The notes under the pieces: generated by a model
Databases searched by the model: none
The model's input: only the letters and a program-made list of their open reading frames with translations
What the model was told of the DNA's origin: nothing
Shown: positions 44,760 to 57,030 of the stretch, one piece after another
Layout of the letters: each line of letters opens with the position of its first letter
Position numbering within the stretch: position 1 is the first letter of the stretch
NCBI GenBank assembly: GCA_028583415.1
Contig: CM053269.1
Coordinates: 76,809,567 to 76,873,566, forward strand
Origin: Protea cynaroides
Taxonomy: Eukaryota; Streptophyta; Magnoliopsida; Proteales; Proteaceae
Direction of reading: 5' to 3'
Length of the DNA: 64,000 nt
Program-made: the position numbers and the translations under genes

Positions 44760-46406
44760 TAATCAGTAACACACTAAAATTAATTATAATCTACCGTGGG
44801 CTAATCAATTTTAGTATGTGAAACTTTACACTAAGTTGATTGACATCAAACTTAAGTGACAGATTGATGTATCCTACAAAATTACCTGTGGGCTAAGATT
44901 ATAGTATACATCTGTCTAGGTTTGTATTAATATGACTAGAATGCTACACTACAATTCAGAAGGTTGTTCCACACCTGTAGGCAGAAGAAGGCTCACACTG
45001 TCTTGTAGTTTCACATTCTACCTTATTCCATCTTCTCACATAAGAAAAGAATATTTTTCTGTGGGGATAATATTCAGTCCCAATGCAAAAGATGCAATTT
45101 TGTGATGCGTACCTTAGGGTATTTTTATCATTTATGGCATCCTTTAAACAAACATTCATTTGTGTTAACATAAGCCTAATAATCTTAAAGAGTTTTTTTT
45201 TTGGGTAAATATCTTAAAGAGTTCTTAATGGCTTATTCTTTACTTTATTTAATACTAACTTTTAATGGCGTTTGTTACTGTCACTAAAACAGTGACATAA
45301 ACAACCTCACTGTATTCATATATTTAGTGGTTTATTCTGTAATGTCACTAAACAGTAAGATAAAACATTCTGTTATGTATATCTATATACAGTGGCGTTC
45401 TGTCTACAAATGTTGCTAAAACAGTGCTTAATTCATTCTGCTATGTATATAGATACAGTGACGTTCTATCTGTAAATGTCACTAAAGGAAACTGGGACTT
45501 TTAGCGACGTTCAGAACACATTGTCATAACAAATACAGTCACTGTTCTTTTGACTTTTAGCGACGTACAGAACGAATTGTGACTATAATATGGTGATATA
45601 TAATAAAGATAGTCCAAAAATATTAAATGTCACCATCTATATAACAGAATCCTTTGGTTTTAAATGGTCTGGGTCAAAACAGAAACAAACCCAACCAAAA
45701 TTGTTCGTACCGGTTCAAACATTCCGGTCCACCCAATACTTACCATGGGCCAGTTTCGGGTCAACCCGAGAATCCATTTTAGCGGGTCTCGGGTAAACCC
45801 AGAATTTAAATAAAAGGTATTTTTTATTTATTTCTTTTAAGACAATTAATGGGCCAGTCATGTAGCCCATAACTTAACAAAATCAATTGGGCCGGTTATG
45901 AAAACCCATAACTTAATAAAATCAATGGGCTTTAAATAAAATAAACACAAAACCCCATCAACCCATGTTTTTAAAAATATAACTTTGACTTTCCAAACAA
46001 AACCTCTAAAGCATATTCTATTTTCAAAAAACATGCCATCGCATATTCTTAACCGAACCTTTATCGATTCAACGTGTTCGATTGAATATGTTACAACCCA
46101 AAAACGTATGTTACAACCCAAAAACGTAACGGCTTCTAATGCCTGCCGAAGCTTTCGGCACTCCCCTTGTAAAACGGAAAACACCATGGCGCCGCCGCAA
46201 CCAAGAAAATCGCCGCCACCATTACCAACCGGCAACATAACAGCTTATGCAAACTGTTGCTGGCTGCGCAAGGCTGCGGTGCTGGCCGTTGTGTGCTGGC
46301 CTGCTGCAGCTAACGCCACCGGCGGCCATCGTCATCGGGCTGTTGCTGGTTGGTCGTCGTGGGCCTACCGGTGTGTACTGCTAGCCTCTGGCGGCCGTGG
46401 CCGGCA

Positions 46407-46495
<89 letters not shown>

Positions 46496-46569
46496 TTTCC
46501 TTGCTTGGGTCTGCCGGAAATATTAAAAAGGAAAACTGCATATTCTTTAAGGTGGACAGAGGAGATACC
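44760..46569. other. Unusually long copia leader with repeat-rich inserts
   Basis: About 1.8 kb separates gag from the primer site. It holds quasi-palindromic CACTAAAACAGTGAC-like and TTTTAGCGACGTTCAGAAC-like words (45270-45590), a GGTTCAAAC/GGGTC-rich stretch (45650-45800), a GC-rich stretch with an open frame (46180-46400) and a (TA)n microsatellite (46410-46494). This probably includes later insertions; I could not fix their ends. Confidence 0.5.
46410..46494. repeat. (TA)n microsatellite
   Basis: About 42 uninterrupted TA repeats. Open frames across it read Tyr-Ile repeats and are not genes. Confidence 0.98.
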
Positions 46570-46581
46570 TGCTCTGATACC
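46570..46581 (-). promoter_or_regulatory. Primer-binding site of the copia element
   Basis: TGGTATCAGAGC on the - strand, 3 bp inside the LTR starting at 46585; complementary to initiator-Met tRNA. Confidence 0.93.
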
Positions 46582-46584
46582 ATA

Positions 46585-46967
46585 ATGTAAGATATCCCAT
46601 TACTGTAGAGGTAAAGCTAAATGCGAAAAATCATAAGTACCTCCCATTTACTTGACCGTTCACCGCCATCTCTGATCCAACCGGCGCACAAGCTCTTTGC
46701 CTCCTCTCTTGTGTACGCAAATGAAGAAGATAGAAAAGAAGGGGATAGGGTTTCTGTATACTCTTTATTCTCAGATAAAGAGAACGTAATGGAAATTCTC
46801 AGATTGCATAAGTGTACACAGGACCCCACCCTTGGATTATTTATATATCAATCGTCTCCTCCCATTAAGGATCAACGGTGATCTGGGTGCCACATGTCAC
46901 AGGATCATAATGTTAATCATCCAACTTAGATATGAGGCTAGGTGGCATGTGAGCCACCCAACTTACA
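46585..46967 (-). mobile_element. Copia element, 5' LTR (383 bp)
   Basis: TGTAAGATATCCC...CCAACTTACA, followed by target copy ATCAT (46968-46972). Rejoining 40248 to 46973 restores the captured exon in frame across the site (AIQI|ISTEMPFW). The whole element is 40249-46967 (6719 bp). Confidence 0.95.
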
Positions 46968-46972
46968 ATCAT

Positions 46973-47416
46973 ATCTACTGAAATGCCATTCTGGAATCGA
47001 GGTCATGGGTCTGATCATGGTTTTGTTGCTTCCCACGATTACGAAGCCTGTTTTCACGCTATGGTGAGTCTGAAAGCTAGTTTCAATTATTAATTTTTCT
47101 TAAAAGACTTTAATGGCTTAAATTGATGGTTGAATCCTTGGGTTATAAGGAAGATGTAGCGATTGCAGATGGGATTCCAGAGTTCTTGAAGAAATCGATT
47201 ATATTGCAGACATTTGGGCGGAGATACAGACATGCCTGTCCAGAAGTTGAGAATATTCTGATTCCGCCGTATGTTTCGCTGGACACTGTACGATCGACGC
47301 TCACGAGGACCCAGGAGAGCAGCAAGAAGAGAGATATTTGGGTTTTCTTCAGAGGAAAGATGGCGGTGTGGGAGTTTCATCCTCAGACCCTGTTATACCC
47401 GATTACACAAACTATA
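46973..47416 (+). pseudogene. FRA8/IRX7-like glycosyltransferase fragment, exons 2 (end) to 3
   Basis: 46973-47063 encodes MPFWNRGHGSDHGFVASHDY and CFHAM with donor ATG|GTGAGT. 47150-47416 (acceptor TATAAG|GA) encodes EDVAIADGIPEFLKKSIILQ, ENILIPPYVSLDTVR and RDIWVFFRGKM. These are further exostosin-domain landmarks of FRA8/IRX7. The similarity ends near 47416, well before the usual C-terminus. Downstream sequence to 47983 has no recognisable enzyme part. Confidence 0.83.
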
Positions 47417-47993
47417 TGATATCTACTGAAATGCCTTTCAGTTAGATGGTCGCGGGAGCTTCTTCGGAGCTGGGGCATGAGTTCTGTTTGAAGTAAATTT
47501 GGACTTCTTTCATCGTTTTATTGTAATCCATCCATCTTTCTCGATTTAACACAAGGAAAGCGCAATCCCTTTCTTCTTTTCAGATTGTCAATCTCAAATT
47601 TTCTTGATAAAATCAAAGCTGAAGGCAAAGAGGTTGCTGCCACCACCACCATGCCTGGCATGGCTGGAGCAAGAGTTTCCCTTCCGTTGCTAGAGGCTTC
47701 GGCATGATGAAAGAATTTGAAGTCGGACTCATCCATTAGCAACGATGAAGACTGATTTTGTTTCAGACTGATTTCCTGTTTCAAAGTCCTTTCCTTTAAG
47801 TAACAAAGGAAAGGTTAATTTTTTCATTTCAAGAAACATGTAATAGAGTTCCAAAGGATAAAATTGTATATTTACCGTATCTGATTAAGAACGGTTGAAC
47901 CAGGGAGTAATTCATCCAGTTCAAAAACTTTTTAAAGTATCTAGAATTGAGGTAAACTATATGATAGTATGTGTCAATTTCCCTTAAGTTTAA

Positions 47994-48960
47994 AATATGT
48001 CTCCATCTTATTTACTTGTTAGAAAGCTTAACCATAAATGGGTACTTCCAAAGTGTTAGCTGATTTTAAGTGAACCCATGAGAGCTCAGCAGCTCTTTCA
48101 TTCTTACTCCATAGGAAGGAACAGACCTGAGACCCTGTATTCACCGAATGCAAGCATCCCCCCCCCCCCCCCAAGGCAAGCAAGTTGCTTTGGAGAGGAC
48201 ACCAGGCCAGAGCCTTCAAAGCTGTCGTGTGGTCCTGTGAAGCCAGAGTCATAGAATTTGAAGGGGCCATCTCTAGGTCCCATATATATAGAAGATTGTC
48301 ATTCCCCCCGCTGGATGGTTGCTGCCCGGAAGATGACCATTTTAGCCCGCAGACCTCCTGGTGGTGTCCTTTGTTGGTTTCAACAATGTGGTTTCGTATT
48401 CATACATTATTGTTGATGATAAGACCATCCATTCCTTCGGTGGTGAAAATGTGATTGTTCCAATCAAGAGATCCCACACGAGAGTGGTGCCCTCCTCACA
48501 ATGTTCTCAGCTGTAATAGGTAAAGATAAGTCGGCAGATATTAAACTGAACATCAGCACCACAATAGTGTAGAAGAACCCAGAATAACTACCAATCTATG
48601 AGAAATCCTAGACCTATCGATTGGAGGAAGAATCCCATAACTAGATCTCAGAATTGTTGAAGCCAACAACAATGTGTCGTCCATCGGGAGCCCAGCAGAC
48701 ACTCATAAGTTCAGAAGTAATAAATTCAGAAGTATATCCATTAGGAGCATCTCATAAGTAGACAGTGTTCCCAAGGGCAACCGCTAGAACATTGCCACTA
48801 CCCCAGTCAAGCAAATTCAAGTAGTAATTATCTACAAGTTCAGGGGCATCTAGTGTCCTCTCTGAAGACTGTTATCAGCAAAGACATAAGAACTGTCAAA
48901 ACATCAAACACTTAAACAGCTAGCAACACGAGAATTGGAAAACGCAGATGAAAGAGAACT
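47994..48960 (-). pseudogene. CDC20 pseudogene, exons 4 and 3 with introns
   Basis: Collinear with about 57243-58310 of the intact gene, including the intron near 48500-48590 and part of the intron after 48870. Frames are broken by indels. A run of 15 C at 48158-48172 replaces the segment around WNTHTGACLN. Introns are kept and orientation is the same as the gene about 9 kb away, so this is a segmental duplicate. It continues from 39203-39325. Confidence 0.9.
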
Positions 48961-51413
48961 TCCTTGTAAGAGTTTCTAAAATTGAAAAGAGAAGAAATTA
49001 AGAAACTTTCTTAAACATGATATGAAAAGTTTTTTAAATAAAACTAAGTAGCTTAGGCTCTCTTTGGTTTGTATTATATAATGTATTATATAATATTTTA
49101 TAAAATTTATGATTGTTTGGTATGATTTATAATGTCTATTTATAATTAAAATAAATCAATATAATTCATTATCTACAAATAGGTGAGTAGCTGTTTATCA
49201 TTATTAGAATAATCTATTAGGTGATTGTTTATATTTCTCATTATATAATGTATTATATTTAGTGATACCAAACGGTCATTATTTATTACTCATAATCTAT
49301 TATCATAATTGATTTGTCACAAATAACTCATAATACATTATATAATACAAACCAAAGAGAGCCTTAGGTAAGTCTCTAATTAATCTTACTAATCTTAGAG
49401 ACTAGATTACATGCTAATTTATATTTAGGAAACAAATATATACACAAGAAATAGGGAAGAGAGTTTGCGCCAATTGTACCAAGCTGGCTTGGATCAGCTT
49501 TGGCTCATGTTGACTTGGTTACCATAATTAAACATCATTTGTCTTTTATATTCATATAAACACAACAAAGAATGTGGAATCATTTGACAGAAACATGTTT
49601 TTTTAAAAACCATCAATGCATTAAAAATTTCAGATTCAAACATATAGATTTAAAGATGTAGTAAAAGTATATTCCAGAGTAAGTTTAAGACTATCGAGTT
49701 ACAAAATAAATATTGATAGTATTCAATAGTATACAAATACAGTAATATTTAATGTAGATTACTTACGGAATTTATGAACTATGATTAGCAATATAGATAG
49801 GGCTGAGTCGTGCCACCGGCTACTGTCCGTAAGATTAATTCATCCCTTATGTGCAAAGAGTTCCCGTGAGATTAATCCCCAAGATAAAACAGCCCCGAAG
49901 TTGAAGCTTCTTCCACTTAGGTTGTACTCCAAAAAGTGGTATTCGTCAGAATCTCGATGGCTACAATCAACACTCAAGGAAAACAGAATGATTCTGATAA
50001 CTAAAAATAGAAAAAGGTTGGAGGAGAGAGAGAAAGAGATAGAGTTCTATATGGGTTAAACTTGTTGTAACCTTAAGTTTTTGGACTATTTTCTTATTAA
50101 TAGAAGAAGAAATCCCAAATCAATGGGTGCAATGGAAAGTCGAATCCATCCAATGAGTTGTGATGAACGGGTGCGTCAATTGAATAGAAGGTTAAGATTT
50201 AATCTTCCCAACGATCATAAAGATCAATGGTTGAGATTAAACTTATTTGAATTTGTATAGGCACGAACATACTCATTCAAATATGTCATGCCTCTACGTA
50301 TTCAAACACATAGAGACATACCCTTCAAAAAAAATAGACCAATGGATAGACCTGCACTCGCACCCACGCCCACCCCCCTACCCTGCACAGTTCAGCTCGG
50401 CTCGGCTCGATGCGCGCTCGTGTGAAAAGAACCCCAGACCCCCCAGACCCTTCCCTTTAGAGGCATCTTTTCATTTAAAGGCTCAAGATGTTATAAGTCA
50501 CACAATATATATATAATCTTACCTCTCCAAGCAATGTGGGACTAAAAGAAGTCCTACAAGCTAAGCCAACAAAAAAACACAAGTGGGAAAATTTCCCTTC
50601 AAACCAAAAAACAAAAAGAGAGTCAAAAGTTTGAAACTTTTAGTTTTTAAATCTAAAAACCCAACAAAAGGTCTTGGCTAATACATCAAGTAAGGTCGTT
50701 GGTTGTGTCCGCAAGGTTTCATAAATCCATAATGACAAGACGAGATAAATATTCAAGCATTAATTTTATGTCCCCAAAAATCCAAACTCCGTAAAACTAA
50801 ATAATGTGTACCTATCTTAGTAGCTTGAAAAAATCACACAAATTCATGAATCTAATTTTTAAGCTTAGTAAACAATGACAATAACAAACTAGCAATCCAT
50901 GGCAATGAAAACACCTGTTGTAACATTATATTGTTGGTATGCATAGTTCAGACAATTATTCCCCCAACCTGGGAATACATATCCATATACCATTAAAGAT
51001 AAGCAGAATAATAAACAAAAGTTGGCTTAAAAACTAAAAGAGGAAGAAGAACTAAGGAGAAATAAGATGAGGGACACTTATTTTAGGCAGACATTTATCT
51101 CACTCATTGCTTTGTTATGAACACCCATGACCCAACAAACCTTGAAAATTAAAAATCAGCAAAGGCGACAAAAATCCCACCAAAATTATGTCCATTAAAC
51201 ACAATTAAATTTCACAAAAACCCCATCCATCAAACTCTTGAAGCAGAATTCCAAACAATAATATCTGCAGGTCTAAGAAATAAAGTCCCACAATAAAAAA
51301 TAAAAAAAAACAATCAAGGTTTAGCTATCTTATCCAAAATTCTTGCAAATGGAAGCAAATAGTACAAGAAAACAACTTACCATCGGGGATTTAAGATTCA
51401 AATAGGGATAATG
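48961..51413. other. AT-rich intergenic DNA with one MITE
   Basis: Apart from the MITE at 49056-49363 I see no gene or element with clear ends. Confidence 0.5.
49056..49363. mobile_element. Tourist-like MITE (308 bp)
   Basis: Both ends read GGCTCTCTTTGGTTTGTATT inward, about 35 bp of nearly perfect inverted repeat, flanked by TTA (49053-49055 and 49364-49366). A GG(C)-start inverted end with a TTA duplication is the PIF/Harbinger Tourist pattern. The interior is AT-rich and non-coding. Confidence 0.85.
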
Positions 51414-51430
51414 TCAGAGGAAGGAAGAGA

Positions 51431-53474
51431 ACAACAACAACAACAACAAAGCCTTATCCCAACTAAATGGGGTCGGCTACATGGATTCTTGTCCGTCAAT
51501 CAGCTCTGTTCGATATCATACTTGAAGCAAGGCCTAAGCTATACATGTCTTTCTTTGCCACCTCCCCTAGAGTCATCTTAGGTATGCCCCTAGCTCTTTT
51601 AACCCCTTTAATTTGAGTCAAATCACTCCTCCGAATGGGAGCATCTAACTGCCTCCGTTGAGCATGGTCATACCATCTCAAACGATTTTCTCATAGCTTA
51701 TCATGTATCGGCACTACTCTTAAATCAGGTCTAATACGATCATTCATTACCTTATCCTTCTTAGTTTTGCCACACATCTATCTTAACATCCTCATCTTAG
51801 TTACACTAAGTTTATCAATATGATGCTTCTTGACTGCCCAACATTTAACACCATACATCATAGCTGATCGAATAATTGTCCTATAGAATTTTCCTTTAAG
51901 TTTTAAAAGAATGCGCCGATCACACAGCACACCAAATGCACTTCTCCACTTCATCCATCCTATTTTAATCATCTGTAAAACATCATCGTTGATATCACCT
52001 TCTTTGTTTATGATTGAACCTAAGTACTTAAAATGATCACTTTGTTGTATCTCCCTCTCAAGAATGTTCACTATCTCATTATCTATCCTTGTGTGACTAA
52101 AGTTACACACCATAGACTCCGTCTTTGTTCTACTTAACTTAAAACCTTTTTGATTCCAAAGATGATCTCCATAGCTCCAACTTCGCATTAATCTCTGTTT
52201 TTGTCTCATCCACTAAAACAATATCATCAGTGAAAAACATACACCAAGGAACTTCATCTTAAATGTCTCTGGTAGGATCATCCATAATGAGAACAAACAA
52301 ATAAGGGCTTAAAACTAATCATTGATGTAATCTCATTGTAATTGAGAATTCACGACCTTGATCCCCTACGGTTTTCACACTAGTTACCACATTATAATAC
52401 ATATCCTTAACTATGGCAACATATTTGCTTGAAACGCGTCTCTTCTCTAGTATTTGCCAGATTAACTCCCTAGGGACTCTAGCATAAGCCTTTTTTAGAT
52501 CGATAAAAATCATATGGAAGTCCTTCTTTCCTTCTCTACATCTTTTCATGAGTCTCCTAAGCAAGTAAATAGCCTATGTTGTGGATCTATCTAGCATAAA
52601 ATCAAATTAGTTCTCCGTAATGGTAGTTTCTTTTCTCAAGCGGGTTTCACACAGTTTCATAGTATGACTCATTAGTTTTATGCCTCTGTAGTTATTGCAG
52701 CTATGAATATCACTTTTGTTTTTGTAAATCGAAACCACAATACTACTTCTCCATTCATTTGGCATTTTTCCTAAGCTCATAATTTTATTGAACAACTTAG
52801 TTAGCCAAGATACTCTATACATTCCTAGGCTCTTTTAAACTTCTATTGGGACCTCATCTAGGCTTGATGCTTTTCCAACATTCATTCTCCTTAAAGCTTC
52901 TTTCACTTTTTTCATCTTAATTGTACGTATATACCAATGACCTGTGGAGTCATGGTGAGTAATGTAGCAATCTGGTGCACTATTTCCTGAGACGTCTTCA
53001 TTTAGTAGGCTGTAGAAATAATCGTTCCATCTCTCTTTAATCCTTACTAGAACTCTACCATCTACACTTTTAATACATCTAACATGGTCTAAATCTCAAC
53101 TCTTCTTTTTCCTCATTTTAGCTATTTTATAGATAGCTTTTTCTCCTTCCTTAGTGCTCAGATTGATATAAAGATCTTCATATTTCTTCGCTCTTACTTT
53201 TCCCACAATCTTCTTGGCTTCATTTCTAGTAAGTCTATACTTTTTTAGATCATCTATATCCTTAGTCTTTTGCCATACTTTAAAACTATCTTTCTTAACT
53301 TTAATGGTTGCTTGAACCTCATCATTTCACCACCAAAACTCTCTGGGAGACTAACATTTTTCTTTCGATACACCTAGAACCTCTTTAGCAACTTTCTTAA
53401 TACAAGTAGTCATCTCGTTCCACATTGTATTAGTGTCTTCCTCAAAGTTCTATATTCCTTGTTTGACCACATTA
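51431..53474 (-). mobile_element. RTE-type LINE, 5'-truncated (2044 bp)
   Basis: The - strand carries reverse transcriptase landmarks in order over several frames: KMPNEWRSSIVVSIYKN (52700-52770), IFIDLKKAYARVPRELIW (52450-52520), FFTDDIVLVDE (the FxDD active site, near 52220-52250) and FKYLGSIINKEGDIN (near 52010). The 3' end is a (TTG)n tail (about 51431-51448), typical of plant RTE LINEs. TCAGAGGAAGGAWGAGA flanks it at 51414-51430 and 53475-53491, a 17-bp duplication with one mismatch. The endonuclease part is missing and many stops make it inactive. Confidence 0.88.
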
Positions 53475-53491
53475 TCAGAGGAAGGATGAGA

Positions 53492-54569
53492 GTGATGTTG
53501 AAAACAACTTACGAAAGATTAGGTTAAGACTCGAAACCCTAACTCATCGAAGAAGAAAATAGATTGTGAGAAACAACTTATCGTAGGAAGAGTTGTCATC
53601 AGAGGAGGTAAATTTCTCATCAAAGTCAAGCAATGTACCACCTTCGTAGACTATGCTCTACCCTAACTCACAATTTTAGCAGAAAGATAGGAAAAATGAA
53701 AAAGAAAAAGGAAGGGAAAGGGAAAGGAAGCGAAAGGGGCACTTTGTCTTTTCACTTCACAAAACACAAGTATGGTCTTTTCACAATAACCATAAGGGTA
53801 TTTTCGACCTTAAAAAATAAAATTTGTATTGACATAAAAAACTAACAGAAAAAATCCAATAGAATGAACCGCTATGTAACAATGTTTGACATTTAGGGGT
53901 AGTTTGTGTAATTGTTGTGAACGTTAGGTAGTAGGTGTATTTGGACCTAAGTCCATGGGTGGTACGAGTAATTTTCCTTTTATATTAATTTGGCCAAGTG
54001 ACGTCAGCAACTAATGTCGTTCAACAAACGAATAGTTGAGTGCAATCTAATTTAGAATTCAAGAAAGGTTGTGTAATTTCTAAAATACAAAGGAAGATCT
54101 GTGTCATTTAACCAAAGTACAGGGGAGGTGAGTGTAATTTACAGGAGAAATAAAATTTAACTATGTTCCTTTTGTTATCAATCACCAAATTGTAATATAT
54201 AAGCAAACAAATAAGTGGGAATAATTACATTGAAGTACTCAATGAATTGAATATGGATGCAAATCACACATTTGTTGCACTCCATTTCAACATTAGAAAT
54301 AAAATGCAACATTCCTTGTATTAACGAATTGGCAACAAATATAAAGCACATAAATAACAGGAAAAACTAAGCTTCACTACTAGTGAAGAAGTATGCTTCA
54401 CTATCCGCAAGATGGCAATATATAGGATGCATCCACATTTAGGGGGTAACGCAGCCATCTCATAAGACAAAACTTGAAATAATCATATGAAGATAATTTT
54501 TGTTTTGTACTTAGAATCTAATCTGGTAAATCGTTGATCCGTTGCTGCCTTTCATCCATAAAACATGAA
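53492..54569. other. AT-rich intergenic DNA
   Basis: No gene or element with clear ends. The frame at 53633-53845 is Lys/Arg-rich and does not look like a real protein. Confidence 0.5.
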
Positions 54570-55600
54570 ATAACCCCCCCCCTTTTGTATTGGCATTACT
54601 ATGCACTCTCCCAACTTTGAATGGTTTATATTAGAAGGAAAAAAAAAAAAAAAATGAAATAGCCCTGCTTTGTCTTGTGATTTTTGAAACATCACATTCC
54701 ATTGTTACATGGATAACTACCATTTAGAAAAACAGAAGCACAAAATAAAGACTCATTACTGCTTTAGGTCAGAAGCATGAACAATTGAGAAAGGGACAGA
54801 GAGAAAAATAGCAGAAACACAAACTACAATTGAGAAATTTGCAGAGAAGTGGTTCTCTGCAAACATTTATCATAGATCTACATAGATAAACTGGTCATGT
54901 TTATGCAGAAAATTTGCTGGTCTACTAGAGGGAAAGCTTTGGCAATGATTGCCGCAGTCTAATTCTGTACTAACAGATTGTCTTTTTGACAATTTCATCT
55001 GATTGAATTGTATATTTAGTATATGAAGTTCACAACTTGCCCGACTTTTGTATCATACACATCTCTTCTTTTCTTTTATTTTTTTTTTGCTTTGCTATGT
55101 AGAGTTTCAATTAAATACCCCTCTTGTATTGGCATTACTATGCACTCTCCCAACTCTGAATGGCTTATATTAAAAAAAACATAAAAATGAAATGGCCCAG
55201 CTTTGTCTTCTGATTTTTGAAGCATCACATTCCATTGTTATATGGATAACTACCCTTTAGAAAAACAGAAGCATGAGCAGTTGAGAAATAGAGAGAGAGA
55301 GGGAGAGAGAGAAGAATAGCAGAAACACAAGCTACAATTGAGAAATTTGCAGAGAAGTGGTTCTCTGCAAACATTTATCATAGATCTACCTAGATATACT
55401 AGTCATGTTTATGTAGAAAATTTGCTGGTCAACTAGAGAGAAAGCTTTGTGACTATTGCCGCAGTCTAATTCTGTACTAACACATTGTCTTTTTGACAAT
55501 TTCATCTGATTGAATTGTATATTTAGTATATGAAGTTCACAACTTGCTCAACTTTTGTATCGTACACAACATCTCTTCTTTTCTTTTATTTTTTCCTCCT
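54570..55600. repeat. Tandem duplication, unit about 0.5 kb
   Basis: Unit 1 (about 54570-55097) and unit 2 (about 55110-55600) share a collinear order from TTGTATTGGCATTACTATGC through GCAGAGAAGTGGTTCTCTGC to CATCTCTTCTTTTCTTTTAT, with scattered substitutions and one deletion near the start of the GAGA tract. Non-coding. Confidence 0.85.
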
Positions 55601-57030
55601 GGACATGTAGAATGCCTTTAAAACAATTGGTTTTACGTAATCAAAGGTTCATTTTTGCTTTGCCTGATAAAAATAATTACATCATCGAAATTGTATCACC
55701 AAGCAGTTATGCGAATCCCTCCCCTTTTGTTTCTGTTAGAGCTTTATCTTACTTAAAAATTGACAGATCTATCTTTGCATTAATGGAACCAATATTTCTC
55801 TCGTTTCAGTTCTAAGTGCAAAAAGCCCATTTAGAAATTACACAATCTAAGTTCATTTCATTTCAGAGGTAGAACAATCCAACAATAACAATACAGTGGC
55901 TGATGGCTAGAGCTTATGATAAGAGATCAATATTTGGGGGCAATGCCCTGATTTTGTAGCAAGGGAGGTGGTGTGGGATGCTTCCCACAGACCTCGTTAT
56001 AGATTCTGCTTGTGCTTTGATCTTGTTGCCCTGAGCCAATACGGCAACGCCCAAGATGGGGATTGTGTTCACTAGGACTGTCTCTATTGGGCTCTGCTAA
56101 TAATGGCTTTGCCAAAAGTGTATAAACAATAGGTGACTTGTGTAACCTTTAATCTTTTCTTTTCTATTCTAATACCATTTGGTGACCTTTAGCAAAAAAT
56201 CTCACCTTTATCCAAGACCCAATAGGTATGTCTTCTAAATGTATTGAGACTATTGTTTCAGATATTTTGCATCTAATAACCACTTATTTGACTACATGTA
56301 TCTTTGAGTATATCTTGGGGTGTATGTACTCAAAGATACATCTCTGTGGTTCATGGAGCTTCTTTATATCCTTGCTTTTTTCCACGTCAATCTGAGTAGA
56401 GATCTCAACTTACAAAAAAAAAAAAAAAAGCCCAAAATTCCTCTTTTTACCTAATTGTTTATGCATGCATCCAGCCACCATACATCTTACTTCTTTCTAG
56501 TTCAAAATTGGATAAAACAAGTTCAGAAGGTATAGAACATAACATCCCAACGGAATTTGACTGGTTTTCAAGTTGCCTTACATAGAGAAGAGGAACCCTT
56601 CGGATTCACAACAGTTCAATTTCTCATGTTCTCCATGGCAAGTAAAGAGATAGAATTTGACTGCTTTGCGATCTAGTTTTGCAAACCTGACATTTTGCCA
56701 TTTCCAATAAAGAGACACAGAATGCAATAAAAAAAAAAATTTAACATCCATGGCAAAAAAAATTTTTTTATAATTTTGTGTAATATACAAGTAAAATCAA
56801 ACATTCATCTCTCTTCTACAATATTTTCACGATTGCAGAGATCGCAACCACCAAGAACTTGGAAGGAAGAACTGAAATTGACAGGGGCAAAATGGACATC
56901 TGATAATCTTGTAATTATCTGCGACAAAGCACATTAAAGGAGAATTAGCAACACCAAACGCCAACTATATTTTAACAATGGGAGGGGGGAAATTATACAG
57001 GGCTTCGCTCTGTGTACCTTAAAACATCTT
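55601..57030. other. Intergenic DNA 3' of CDC20 with one dispersed repeat
   Basis: 55900-56115 (- strand) is the inverted relative of 30181-30440. Otherwise A/T-rich; the CDC20 3' untranslated region presumably lies just left of 57031. Confidence 0.5.

Larger units (their letters stand above)
39326..47983. mobile_element. Mutator-like element carrying host gene pieces (Pack-MULE type), itself split by a copia element
   Basis: The left end GAAAATTGCCACATACTATC and the complement of the right end, GGGAAATTGACACATACTAT, begin terminal inverted repeats of about 65 bp at roughly 80% identity. TAAGTTTAA (9 bp, or 10 with a leading T) flanks it at 39317-39325 and 47985-47993; the intact CDC20 intron has one copy (near 57240). 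A 9-10 bp duplication and long inverted ends are Mutator hallmarks. Without the copia insertion the element is about 1.93 kb, has no transposase, and carries FRA8/IRX7-like exons. Confidence 0.83.

Noticed and set aside
46397..46585. Open frames of Tyr-Ile repeats on both strands
   Set aside because: They are translations of the (TA)n microsatellite.
47518..47784. A second captured gene in the Mutator-like element (88-codon - strand frame)
   Set aside because: It looked protein-like, but I could not match it to a family with confidence.
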